This document shows positions 8,264 to 15,159 of a stretch of DNA of 15,159 nt, piece after piece (within the stretch, counting starts at the first letter, position 1; each line of letters begins with the position of its first letter). This DNA comes from Bifidobacterium breve. GTDB taxonomy: Bacteria; Bacteroidota; Bacteroidia; Cytophagales; UBA9547. The DNA lies in NCBI GenBank assembly GCA_943325655.2, contig CALPQG020000018.1:1-15159 (forward strand), in the 5' to 3' direction. The position numbers and the translations under genes are program-made. Below the pieces are notes generated by a model. That model had not been told where the DNA came from. It ran no database searches and saw nothing but the letters and a program-made list of their open reading frames with translations.

Positions 8264-9274
8264 CTATTTTACAAAAACATTTTTAAAACTATTTAAAGTT
8301 TCATCAGTACCGAGAATAATCATGATGTCATTTTCCCCAAAAATAGTTTCAGGTTTAAAAGGCAAAAAGCCTTTAACATTGTCTTTAAAACCCACAAGCG
8401 TTACACCGGTATTCGTACTAATTTCCAGTTCTTTGATACTCTTGTCTCTGAATTGTTCTTTTATTTGGTTAAAATTATACTCTTCTAACCTGATTGACAA
8501 ATCGTTGTCTCCACTCAGCAACTCCATAAATTCAATTACTTCCGGTTTGGTAATTAACCTAGCCATAAAAGTACCTCCAATAACATCAGGAAGAATCACA
8601 TTGGTAGCACCGGCATGGTATAATTTTTTCTCAGAACTAGGTTCAGATGCCCTTGAGATAATTTTAATTTTTGGATTTAATTCTCTGGCAGTAAGGGTAA
8701 TAAAAACATTGGCAGCATCTGATGAGGTAGCAATAATAAGTACAGATGCGTTTTTAATTCCTGCCCTAATCAATACGTCTTCATTGGTGGCATCACCGCA
8801 AACAAAATCGTATTCTACCTGATCAGGAAAACGACGGGGAACTTCAGTATTGGAATCTATGATTACAAATTTCTTTTTGTTGCGATGCAATTCTTCACAG
8901 GTGTGAGATCCATTGCTCCCGTAACCACAAACGATGATGTGGTTACTTAAATTACTCAGGTGTTTTTCGAACATATATTTTTGGTAGATGGACATTAATT
9001 TACCTTCAAACACAAACTTACTGATCACAGAAACTACGTAGGCAAAAATAATTAAATTTAAAATGATATAAATGGCCGTAAAAACCATGCCTCTGTCTGA
9101 TAACAAATGAACTTCCGTAAATCCTACCGTGGAAATGGTGATTACAGACATGAACAAAGCTTCTAACAAAGTATAATCTTCAATGATCATAAAGCCAGAA
9201 ATCCCTATAAAAAGGCTCATGAACAGAAGACCAATGGCGATTAAAAGCCCCCTAAGTTGTTTACGAATTGTCAA
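8264..9274 (-). CDS. Two-TM potassium channel with RCK (TrkA-N/TrkA-C) domains
   Basis: This protein probably forms a tetrameric ligand-gated K+ channel in the inner membrane. TM1 (about 9-31), a pore helix, a selectivity-filter segment TISTVGFTEV (46-55) and TM2 (about 63-88) make a minimal pore. An RCK/TrkA-N Rossmann domain starts near 111 with VCGYGSNGSHTCEEL (115-129), whose GxGxxG motif and following acidic residues (VIIDSN, 137-142) suggest binding of a dinucleotide or nucleotide. A TrkA-C domain occupies about 255-335. The filter has TVGF followed by Thr-Glu instead of TVGYGD. Related Bacteroidota channels share TVGF/TVGY followed by xE, as far as I recall, so it should still select K+. 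Internal Met codons M94 and M101 lie directly before the RCK domain, recalling the internal start that gives MthK its soluble RCK subunits; nothing here proves such use. Confidence 0.9.
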   Translation of the reverse strand: MTIRKQLRGLLIAIGLLFMSLFIGISGFMIIEDYTLLEALFMSVITISTVGFTEVHLLSDRGMVFTAIYIILNLIIFAYVVSVISKFVFEGKLMSIYQKYMFEKHLSNLSNHIIVCGYGSNGSHTCEELHRNKKKFVIIDSNTEVPRRFPDQVEYDFVCGDATNEDVLIRAGIKNASVLIIATSSDAANVFITLTARELNPKIKIISRASEPSSEKKLYHAGATNVILPDVIGGTFMARLITKPEVIEFMELLSGDNDLSIRLEEYNFNQIKEQFRDKSIKELEISTNTGVTLVGFKDNVKGFLPFKPETIFGENDIMIILGTDETLNSFKNVFVK

Positions 9275-9445
9275 TTCTATTTACTATTTAATATTGGCAA
9301 GGTATAAATTTAAATTTACAATACGTTTAATATAGAATTACGGTTTTGTATAATTCAAACACAAGGCAATCTTTCATTCATCTCAAGAATTTAAAATAGC
9401 ATATATACAAGAAATTTGTAAAGATTTGGGGAATGATAAAAGCAA

Positions 9446-10462
9446 TTACAACGAGGCCAATTGTTCTTCTTTTTTTCTGGCTATGAGGATCGGAATGTAG
9501 CACAAACCACCAATCACCAGTACATAAAGCAATTGTGTTTCATGAATCAAAACAGCCATGACACTGCCTTGTTCAAGGGTTAAGCCATAAATCAACAAGG
9601 CTTGAGCCACCAATGAATGGTACGCCCCCATTCCTCCACCAGGCACAGGTACGGAACGACCAATAGTGCCCACCACCATGATCATCAAGGCCGCTTTCCA
9701 ACCCAAATGGGCAAATTCAGGCAAAGCATAAAACCATAATTGGGACATAAAATAATAACCCACCCAGATTAAAACGGTATACACCAAAAATAAAGGCAGG
9801 TCTTTCATTTTTACTAAAGTCTTCAACCCTTCCCACATTTCATTTGAAAAATCATCTATTTTGCTGTTTATTCCCGTGGCTTCAATTTTCTTTTCAAAGA
9901 TTTTAAAGAGGATAAAAATGACTCCAAAACCAGCCAAAATATAGAGTTTGTATTCTTTCATCACGCCACCTTTGGAAAAAGAATTTCTGATGGGCATCCA
10001 AATTTTGTCCATCCAAAAACCGCCTAATTCATCGTATTGGGTAAATAACGTAAATCCTACCAGTAAGGCCAGACAAGTGGTATCAACCAAACGCTCCACC
10101 AGTACTGTTCCAAATGAAACATTGAAAGGCACATTATCTGTTTTTTTCAAAGAGAGACATCTTGAAAATTCTCCTCCACGAGGAATGGCATTGTTTACAA
10201 AATAGCCAAACATCAAATTGGTAAAGCTACTCACAATGCCGACCGGGAAACCCAAGGCTTTCAACATCAATTGCCACCTCATAGCCCTAATGATATGGTT
10301 TAACAAACTCACTGCCAACACAATCAAGAGCCATTTCAGTTCTACCTTTTTCAGGGAATTCCAAATCTCCGTAAGATTTAAGTCTTTAAAAGTATAGTAC
10401 ATCAACCCCACGCCGGCCAACAACCAAATTACCAATTGAAATCTTTTAAAGAATATTTTCAT
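9446..10462 (-). CDS. Polytopic membrane protein, lysylphosphatidylglycerol synthase TM family (PF03706)
   Basis: This 338-residue integral membrane protein of the UPF0104/AglD2/MprF-TM superfamily has about eight or nine hydrophobic segments, including roughly 9-24, 43-60, 117-140, 172-190, 222-245, 256-275 and 309-328. Family signatures are seen in order: RAMRWQLML (59-67), NNAIPRGGEFSR (90-101), VERLVD (122-127) and PVPGGGMGAYH (272-282). Relatives are thought to move or modify lipids, as the flippase half of MprF does, but this protein lacks the soluble aminoacyl-transferase domain of MprF. It should not be called a lysyl-PG synthase. It lies 70 bases after muiA on the same strand with no terminator between, so co-transcription is likely. 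The 171-base gap to the potassium-channel gene holds AT-rich sequence but no clear terminator or promoter. Confidence 0.88.
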   Translation of the reverse strand: MKIFFKRFQLVIWLLAGVGLMYYTFKDLNLTEIWNSLKKVELKWLLIVLAVSLLNHIIRAMRWQLMLKALGFPVGIVSSFTNLMFGYFVNNAIPRGGEFSRCLSLKKTDNVPFNVSFGTVLVERLVDTTCLALLVGFTLFTQYDELGGFWMDKIWMPIRNSFSKGGVMKEYKLYILAGFGVIFILFKIFEKKIEATGINSKIDDFSNEMWEGLKTLVKMKDLPLFLVYTVLIWVGYYFMSQLWFYALPEFAHLGWKAALMIMVVGTIGRSVPVPGGGMGAYHSLVAQALLIYGLTLEQGSVMAVLIHETQLLYVLVIGGLCYIPILIARKKEEQLASL

Positions 10463-10532
10463 TTTATGAGTTTGGGGTATTTTTGTTTAGTTCAAACATT
10501 AACATGAATGAAGATTACGGTAAACTTACAAC

Positions 10533-12149
10533 TTAAAGTCCAATTACAGTTTTACCTTTAGGATATTTTACGGTAAATCTAAAACCGAACTTTTGCGTTT
10601 CAGTGGTAGCAAGGTTAAGTTTCCAGGTTATTTTTCCTGTTTCTTTGTTCAATTCAGCACCACCTAATTCTAATATTTCAACTTCAATTTCATTGTTTTT
10701 GGAAACAGGAATCTGGTCTTCAATCACCAAAGAAATAGAATCTTTTTTGGCATTGCGCGCCTCAATTTCATACGCGTATTCCACTTTTCTATTGCTTCCA
10801 ATTAATTTTTTGCTGGTAAAATCTTTGATGGTTTCACGTTTCACAATCACTTTTTTATCCCTTCCCAAAGAAACCATTAAAGTATCATCTGTATTGGACA
10901 AATCTAAAAAGGTTTCGCCTACAAAAGTGCCTTCAAAATACACATTCGCATTTCCAGCGACAAGGTTATATTTTTCCCAATTGGTCAATAAGGCTACCAG
11001 AAATACATCATGGTCAAGTTTTGGCGTGGTATAATGTTTGTATTCCACAGGGAGTTGAAAAGTTTGCACGTCCATAGACACATAATTTCCATCAGAAGGA
11101 ACGGAATATGGCACCGCAATATCAAATTCAACGCTCATGGTATTTTCTGTAACTACCACATAATCAGCCATAGAACTGGCCTCCATCAACACCGTTTTTT
11201 CCATGCTGTTGGATTCACTTCTCTCCATTCCTTCAAAGGATGGACACAATGCCATTTTCCCCCTGCTCTTGTATTTTTTCTTCATCTCTTCCTGAATATC
11301 CAAATTCCAGGTGGACAGTTCAGGTTTGATTCCACCGGCAGTTGGATTTCCGGTCGACAATTTAATGTTTACCCTTTCCCAATCTACACCCGTATTTTGA
11401 TACACATTGGCTTTATAAATCAACTGAATTGGAGAAGACGTATTTTTACTGCGCAAATCATAAATGGGAGACCAGCCAGCATTTGCAACCAAATAAGTAA
11501 TTTCTAAACCAATCGTAGTTCTGATTTTGGCTGATACCGTTACTGTAATTTCTGTACTAGGTTTGTCTTGTTGTGTTCTAAGTGCCTCCAACTGGTTTTT
11601 AAAATTGTTATACAGCACTTCTTTTTTAAGTATGTCTCTTTCCGATTTGGATTTAGAAGTTCTTATTTCTGTCAATCTATCCCTGAACAAATCCAGGTAT
11701 TCCTCAAATTCATCAGCAGTAAGTGCTTTATCTTTCCCACCAACCTGTTGGTTTGCTAGGATCATCTCTTCTTCTTTCGCCAAAATATGGGCTTTGTCTT
11801 TTAAATGTTCCAGTGCTAATTTGATTTTTTCAGTGGTGTCTTCTAGGGACATATATTCCGCTGATTTTTTTGATTGTTGTATATAATTCACTTTTTGCTT
11901 CACGCCCAAAATCACAAAATCACCCTTCCCTGTGACCTGAATACTGTTTTGTTCTACAAATTGCGATAAACCAGGAACCGTAATTTCTGTTACCCCAGCT
12001 TCAATTACCGCAGTCGCCGTATTCACCAGCTGGGCTTTACTTTGAAAAACAGTTACCTGTTTGATGTCAGAATTGACTTGTTTTTTGTCTTGTCCAAAAC
12101 TCAGTTGAACAACAAACAAGGGAATAAATAGCATAAAGAATTGTTTCAT
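10533..12149 (-). CDS. MuiA family protein (DUF4140/DUF4139), secreted
   Basis: The protein has an N-terminal signal peptide (MKQFFMLFIPLFVVQLSFG, probably cut before Gln20), a DUF4140 region (about 25-90, starting VTVFQSKAQLVNTATAVI), a helical coiled coil (about 90-190) and a C-terminal DUF4139 beta region (about 200-538) with the family hallmark GVDWERVNIKLSTGNPTAGG. The family is named after a mucoidy inhibitor, but its biochemical role is unknown; a periplasmic or envelope location is expected here. I chose the ATG at 12149 rather than 12182: it opens the signal peptide directly and is preceded by an A-rich leader (AAAAAAAATAAA) typical of the phylum. The longer form would put 11 Lys/Asn-rich residues ahead of it. 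The gene diverges from ldh; the shared region carries a GTACA inverted repeat. Confidence 0.9.
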   Translation of the reverse strand: MKQFFMLFIPLFVVQLSFGQDKKQVNSDIKQVTVFQSKAQLVNTATAVIEAGVTEITVPGLSQFVEQNSIQVTGKGDFVILGVKQKVNYIQQSKKSAEYMSLEDTTEKIKLALEHLKDKAHILAKEEEMILANQQVGGKDKALTADEFEEYLDLFRDRLTEIRTSKSKSERDILKKEVLYNNFKNQLEALRTQQDKPSTEITVTVSAKIRTTIGLEITYLVANAGWSPIYDLRSKNTSSPIQLIYKANVYQNTGVDWERVNIKLSTGNPTAGGIKPELSTWNLDIQEEMKKKYKSRGKMALCPSFEGMERSESNSMEKTVLMEASSMADYVVVTENTMSVEFDIAVPYSVPSDGNYVSMDVQTFQLPVEYKHYTTPKLDHDVFLVALLTNWEKYNLVAGNANVYFEGTFVGETFLDLSNTDDTLMVSLGRDKKVIVKRETIKDFTSKKLIGSNRKVEYAYEIEARNAKKDSISLVIEDQIPVSKNNEIEVEILELGGAELNKETGKITWKLNLATTETQKFGFRFTVKYPKGKTVIGL

Positions 12150-12218
12150 TTTATTTTTTTTAAATTTAATTGAATTAACCATTTGTTAGCTTCATTTTAG
12201 ATACCTTTTGACTCATAC

Positions 12219-12249
12219 TTTGTACATAGTATTTTTTTTCTTGTACAAA
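12219..12249. promoter_or_regulatory. Candidate operator: inverted repeat TTTGTACA-N15-TGTACAAA
   Basis: Two perfect 8-bp half-sites face each other in the divergent muiA-ldh gap: TTTGTACA at 12219-12226 and TGTACAAA at 12242-12249. A third GTACA lies at 12270-12274. The GTACA cores start at 12222, 12243 and 12270, that is 21 and 27 bases apart. The central spacer contains a run of eight Ts. The right half-site lies just upstream of the candidate -7 element of ldh, and the third copy lies near its expected transcription start. This placement suits a repressor or activator site. No regulator gene is nearby, and binding is inference. Confidence 0.4.
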
Positions 12250-12255
12250 AGCAAA

Positions 12256-12263
12256 TAAATTTG
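12256..12263 (+). promoter_or_regulatory. Bacteroidota -7 promoter element for the ldh gene
   Basis: TAAATTTG matches the TAnnTTTG consensus at every fixed position. Transcription would begin near 12270, giving a leader of about 27 bases before the ATG at 12297. A TTG lies 12 bases upstream (12241-12243), closer than the usual spacing for a -33 element, so only the -7 half is convincing. Confidence 0.6.
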
Positions 12264-12296
12264 TAATTCGTACACTCAATAGAACGCCCTAATAGC

Positions 12297-13373
12297 ATGT
12301 ATAAGTATTCCTACCTGAAAGATTTATCCGAACAAGTATTTTTGAAAATGGGTGCAAACCCCGAAGATGCCACTTTGGCTGCAAAAGTTTTACTTTCAGC
12401 AGACTTAAGAGGCGTTGATTCTCACGGTATTGCTAGACTTTCAGGCTATATCAGGCTTTGGGAAGCATCAAGAGTGAATGCAACTCCAAAGGTAAAAATA
12501 GTTCACGAAACTCCAAGCACAGCAACCGTTGACGGAGATGCAGGTTTAGGTTTAGTGGTAGCACCACAAGCCATGCAAATTGCCATTGACAAAGCAAAGA
12601 TAGCAGGGAGCGGTTGGGTATCGGTAAAAAATTCGAATCATTTTGGGATTGCCGGTTACCATGCCATGATGGCTTTGGAAAATGACATGATAGGAATTGC
12701 CATGACCAATGCCAGTCCATTGGTAGCGCCCACTTTTTCTGTAGACAGAATGCTTGGAACAAACCCAATTGCAGTGGCCATTCCTGCATTACATCAACCA
12801 CCATTCGTGGCTGATTTTTCTACCACAACAGCAGCCAATGGGAAATTAGAAATATTGCAAAGAAAAAATTTGGATGCGCCTCTGGGATGGATTCAAGACA
12901 AAGACGGCCTTACTACACCCGATGTGCATGCCCTAAAATCAGGAGGTGCTTTATTGCCTTTGGGTGGAGACAGGGAACACAGTAGCCACAAAGGTTATTG
13001 TTTGGGGTCAATCGTGGATATTTTTTCTGCGGTATTTTCAGGTGCCAATTATGGCCCATGGGTGCCGCCATTTGTAAGCTTTTTGCCTTTACCCGAAAAT
13101 CCAGTTGGAGAAGGAATTGGTCATTTCTTTGGGGCATTTAGAATAGACGCTTTCAGACCAGCCGACGAATTTAAAGCCCACATGGACAATTGGATTGGTG
13201 CCTTTAGAAATGCTAAAACAGTCGCTGGACAAGAAAAGGTATTGATACCCGGAGATCCGGAAAGAGAAATTCAGGCGGAAAGATTGGCTCAAGGAATACC
13301 CTTGTTAAAACCAGTGGTGGAAGACCTAAAAGCACTTGCCGAGAAATTCGGAATGGTGTTTGAAAAGGTATAA
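12297..13373 (+). CDS. Ldh family NAD(P)-dependent oxidoreductase (malate/L-lactate dehydrogenase-like, YlbC/YiaK superfamily)
   Basis: This 358-residue cytosolic enzyme belongs to the Ldh_2 superfamily, which reduces or oxidises 2-oxo/2-hydroxy acids with NAD(P) and is unrelated to classical Rossmann lactate dehydrogenases. Signatures appear in order: RGVDSHGIARL (38-48) with His43 as likely catalytic residue, VKNSNHFGIAGYH (110-122) with His115, NPIAVAIP (156-163), DFSTTTAANGK (173-183) and SSHKGYCLG (229-237). The C-terminal helix packs as usual for the family. Which acid it uses (malate, sulfolactate, ureidoglycolate, diketogulonate) cannot be told from these motifs. It has its own TAnnTTTG element and a short leader. 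Only 18 bases separate its stop from the remnant of a DinB-type gene, so those two probably formed one unit. Confidence 0.92.
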   Translation: MYKYSYLKDLSEQVFLKMGANPEDATLAAKVLLSADLRGVDSHGIARLSGYIRLWEASRVNATPKVKIVHETPSTATVDGDAGLGLVVAPQAMQIAIDKAKIAGSGWVSVKNSNHFGIAGYHAMMALENDMIGIAMTNASPLVAPTFSVDRMLGTNPIAVAIPALHQPPFVADFSTTTAANGKLEILQRKNLDAPLGWIQDKDGLTTPDVHALKSGGALLPLGGDREHSSHKGYCLGSIVDIFSAVFSGANYGPWVPPFVSFLPLPENPVGEGIGHFFGAFRIDAFRPADEFKAHMDNWIGAFRNAKTVAGQEKVLIPGDPEREIQAERLAQGIPLLKPVVEDLKALAEKFGMVFEKV

Positions 13374-13391
13374 ATTCTCTACAACTAAATC

Positions 13392-13918
13392 ATGAATTCA
13401 TATAGCCCTGAAAATTTTCCATAGGTCAGTTTCAAAAACCTGTAGTGCCCACAAAGCAACTGCTTGATTCCTATATCACTGACATTGAAACTTTTCCTGC
13501 AAGGTTAAAAAAGCTATTTTAAATCTTTCTAACCAGCAATTAGATACTCCATACAGACCTGAAAGCTCGTCTATAAGGCAGGTCGTGCTCCATTGTGCGC
13601 ATAGTCACATGAACAGTTTGGTCCGTTTTAAACTTGCATTTACTGAAAATAACCCTATCATTAATCCGTATTTTGAAGACCGATGGCTGATTTGGCAGAC
13701 AGTATTTCAATGGATGTAGCACCTTATTCAGCTATTAGAAGGTATTCATACAAGATGGTTAGTTTTACTAAAATCGCTTTCTGCATCCGAATTGGGTAAA
13801 ACGTTCATTCCTCCTGAACATGGATAAAACAATTTGTTTAGATGAAAATATTGGCATATACGCATTGCCTTGTAACCATCATTTGGCGCATATCAACCTT
13901 ATTGCAACTAAAAATTAA
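13392..13918 (+). pseudogene. Broken DinB/YfiT-like putative bacillithiol S-transferase gene (five frameshifts)
   Basis: No single frame is open, but the protein can be followed across three frames. From the ATG at 13392 it reads MNSYSPENFP, then after a shift near 13420 GQFQKPVVPTKQLLDSYI. After the A-run at 13507-13512 it reads ILNLSNQQLDTPYRPE, then RQVVLHCAHSHMNSLVRFKL and NPYFEDRW. After about 13686 it reads LADSISMDVAPY, after about 13727 QLLEGIHTRWLVLLKSLSAS, and after about 13824 KTICLDENIGIY and CNHHLAHINLIATKN up to the TAA at 13916. This matches in order the roughly 175-residue DinB-superfamily YfiT/BstA proteins, metal enzymes that attach bacillithiol to substrates. The C-terminal HHLAH metal motif survives. 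The first motif, usually VVHHCADSH, is VVLHCAHSH, and the GW after RPE has become SS. Indels with some missense changes indicate a recent but real pseudogene. Confidence 0.85.
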
Positions 13919-13948
13919 AATACCTGTGAGGCTTTGAACAAAATAAGC

Positions 13949-13956
13949 TATTTTTG
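13949..13956 (+). promoter_or_regulatory. Bacteroidota -7 promoter element for era
   Basis: TATTTTTG fits TAnnTTTG exactly and ends 16 bases before the ATG at 13973. Transcription would start near 13963 with a leader of about 10 bases. The element overlaps the open 13-codon extension of the era frame. This supports the downstream ATG as the true start, though the leader is unusually short. Confidence 0.5.
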
Positions 13957-13972
13957 TAACAGACCTTATCTC

Positions 13973-14869
13973 ATGGAAATAACAAATAAACACAAAGCTG
14001 GTTTTGTAAGTATTATAGGCAAACCCAATGTTGGAAAATCTACTTTAATGAACGTGCTTGTTGGTGAGCGCTTATCTATTATCACTTCCAAAGCCCAAAC
14101 TACCAGACACCGTATTCAGGGTATTATTAATGGTGACGACTATCAAATCATATATTCTGACACTCCAGGTATTATAAAACCTGCTTACGAGCTTCACCAA
14201 TCAATGATGAACTTTGTAAGTTATTCTTTAGAAGATGCTGATGTAATCCTTTTCGTTACAGACATTTATGAAAAATTTGATGAAGAAGATGTTATCATCA
14301 AGTTACAAAAAACTGAAACGCCTGTATTTTTAATTATCAATAAAATTGACATTGCTTCTCAGGAAGACATTGACGAAAAAACGGCTTATTGGAAAGAAAA
14401 AATCAATCCAAAAGAAATCATTTGTCTATCGGCTTTAAAGGAAATCAATACCAGTACTGTATTGAGTAAAATCTACCAATACTTACCGGAGCATCCTGCA
14501 TATTACCCAAAAGAAGACCTTACCGACAAACCAGAACGTTTTTTTGCTGCAGAAATATTGCGTGAAAAAATATTCTTAAACTATAAAAAAGAAATTCCAT
14601 ACAGCTGCGAAGTAGTGGTAGAAGAATTTATTGAACGTGAAGACATTATTAAAATCAGGGCCATCATTTATGTGGAACGCAAAAGCCAAAGAGGCATATT
14701 GATTGGTCACATGGGTGAATCAATTAAGAAAACCGGTATTATGGCTCGTGAAGAAATGGAGAAGTTTTTTGAAAGTAAAATATACTTAGAAACACATATT
14801 AAAGTAGAACCAGAATGGAGAACCAAACCTCAGGCCTTGTCTAAATTTGGGTATACTCAGAAAGATTAG
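13973..14869 (+). CDS. era: GTPase Era
   Basis: This essential Ras-like GTPase binds the 3' end of 16S rRNA and guides 30S subunit assembly in the cytoplasm. The G domain shows G1 GKPNVGKST (16-24), a Thr-rich G2 switch (QTTRHRIQG), G3 DTPG (63-66), G4 NKID (123-126) and G5 SAL (153-155). A C-terminal KH RNA-binding domain follows with the GHMG loop at 245-248 in RGILIGHMGESIKK. I chose the ATG at 13973 (298 residues) over a TTG at 13934. Era proteins normally begin a few residues before the KAGFVSIIG strand, and the added 13 residues (NKISYFCNRPYL) are atypical and overlap a promoter element. It is complete and unremarkable in length. It works in the same process as ybeY (16S 3'-end maturation), but the two genes are about 12 kb apart here. 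Confidence 0.96.
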   Translation: MEITNKHKAGFVSIIGKPNVGKSTLMNVLVGERLSIITSKAQTTRHRIQGIINGDDYQIIYSDTPGIIKPAYELHQSMMNFVSYSLEDADVILFVTDIYEKFDEEDVIIKLQKTETPVFLIINKIDIASQEDIDEKTAYWKEKINPKEIICLSALKEINTSTVLSKIYQYLPEHPAYYPKEDLTDKPERFFAAEILREKIFLNYKKEIPYSCEVVVEEFIEREDIIKIRAIIYVERKSQRGILIGHMGESIKKTGIMAREEMEKFFESKIYLETHIKVEPEWRTKPQALSKFGYTQKD

Positions 14870-14882
14870 GCACATTACGCCA

Positions 14883-14925
14883 TACTTCAAAATTCATGTT
14901 TTATTTTTTAATGAATTTTGAAGTA
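14883..14925. repeat. Perfect 15-bp inverted repeat downstream of era
   Basis: TACTTCAAAATTCAT (14883-14897) and ATGAATTTTGAAGTA (14911-14925) are exact reverse complements around a 13-base T-rich loop. The repeat begins 13 bases after the era stop, a terminator position. No T-run follows the stem on either strand and the stem is AT-rich, so a canonical intrinsic terminator is not shown. It could be a 3'-end processing or protecting hairpin, or a protein-binding site. Confidence 0.7.
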
Positions 14926-15159
14926 GGGTAAACGCCTGCATTTTTGCCCATAATTTATGCCCTTTGCTAATTATCCATAAAAATCAATTGTTTACGCAAT
15001 GTTTCGGGTCACACGATAAAGTTGGGGAGAAGTATTGTAATCATAATTTGTTTAAAAGTAGATGTTGGTTTGCATATAACACTTTTTGTGTTTTTTTAAC
15101 AGCATTTAGCTTAATCGTCTCAGATATAATGTTTATGTTTTGGATTGATTTATATATAT
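14926..15159. other. Non-coding tail, no recognisable gene
   Basis: Stops occur in all frames I followed and no family motif appears. It contains one weak 5-bp hairpin (AACAC at 15078-15082, GTGTT at 15088-15092) followed by five Ts, and an AT-rich end. It is probably the upstream region of a gene beyond the window. Confidence 0.5.

Noticed and set aside
8229..8822. Rightward 197-codon frame opposite the potassium-channel gene
   Set aside because: It lies antisense to a well-supported gene and its Ser/Leu/Ile-rich translation is typical of a shadow frame.
12150..12182. MuiA start at ATG 12182
   Set aside because: It would place 11 Lys/Asn-rich residues before a clean signal peptide; the ATG at 12149 fits better.
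13404..13416. 13-base match (AGCCCTGAAAATT) to the left arm of the terminator at 5492-5504
   Set aside because: The second half of the hairpin is missing here and the sequence is part of the pseudogene's N-terminal coding region; probably chance.
13540..13722. Leftward 60-codon frame in the ldh-era gap
   Set aside because: It is the antisense shadow of the DinB-type pseudogene, and its translation shows no family features.
13934..13972. Era start at TTG 13934
   Set aside because: The extension contains a TAnnTTTG promoter element and is atypical for Era; the ATG at 13973 gives the normal length.
15078..15097. Possible terminator AACAC-TTTTT-GTGTT-TTTTT
   Set aside because: A 5-bp AT-rich stem is too weak, and no gene precedes it closely.
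1..15159. CRISPR array, phage, transposase, toxin-antitoxin or defence genes
   Set aside because: I saw no regularly spaced repeats, transposase motifs or known defence families on either strand; all long frames are assigned to chromosomal families.

Overview
This AT-rich window looks chromosomal and comes from the phylum Bacteroidota. Four things support this. The protein families include a DUF4175 giant coiled-coil protein beside an RsbW-like ATPase and YbeY, a short single-domain QueG, and an Era with Bacteroidota-style sequence. The leaders lack clear Shine-Dalgarno sites and are A-rich just before the start codon. Two genes have an upstream match to the Bacteroidota -7 element TAnnTTTG. 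The Xth and YbeY proteins also carry Bacteroidota-type variants. The class or genus cannot be fixed from sequence alone.

Layout, left to right. Positions 1-346 are non-coding: a strong rho-independent terminator for a gene ending before the window, then a degenerate inverted repeat resembling a known family of intergenic CGGATT/ATCTGCG repeats. queG (epoxyqueuosine reductase, TTG start) runs rightward and meets a leftward block end to end. That block first holds DUF4175 > RsbW-like ATPase > ybeY as a compact operon (5445 to 1272). Behind it, separated by a strong terminator at 5489-5519, are an orphan peptide-type ABC substrate-binding lipoprotein, an exonuclease III, a two-TM potassium channel with an RCK domain, a PF03706-type membrane protein, and a MuiA/DUF4139 secreted protein. 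At about 12150-12296 transcription diverges; the rightward genes are an Ldh-family oxidoreductase, a broken DinB/YfiT-type bacillithiol S-transferase gene, and era. The last 290 bases hold a perfect 15-bp inverted repeat and no recognisable gene.

Most genes are housekeeping: tRNA queuosine formation (queG), 16S rRNA maturation and 30S assembly (ybeY, era), and DNA repair (xth). Others serve the envelope (DUF4175, PF03706 protein, MuiA, SBP lipoprotein) or ion balance (potassium channel). I did not find a defence system, prophage, CRISPR array, tRNA or rRNA gene.

The most informative observation beyond standard annotation is the DinB/YfiT pseudogene at 13392-13918. It was reconstructed by following the protein through five frameshifts and is missed by ORF-based calling. 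Next are the GTACA-containing candidate operator between muiA and ldh, the DUF4175/RsbW-like/YbeY operon whose switch partner is unknown, and the two unexplained inverted repeats at the window ends.
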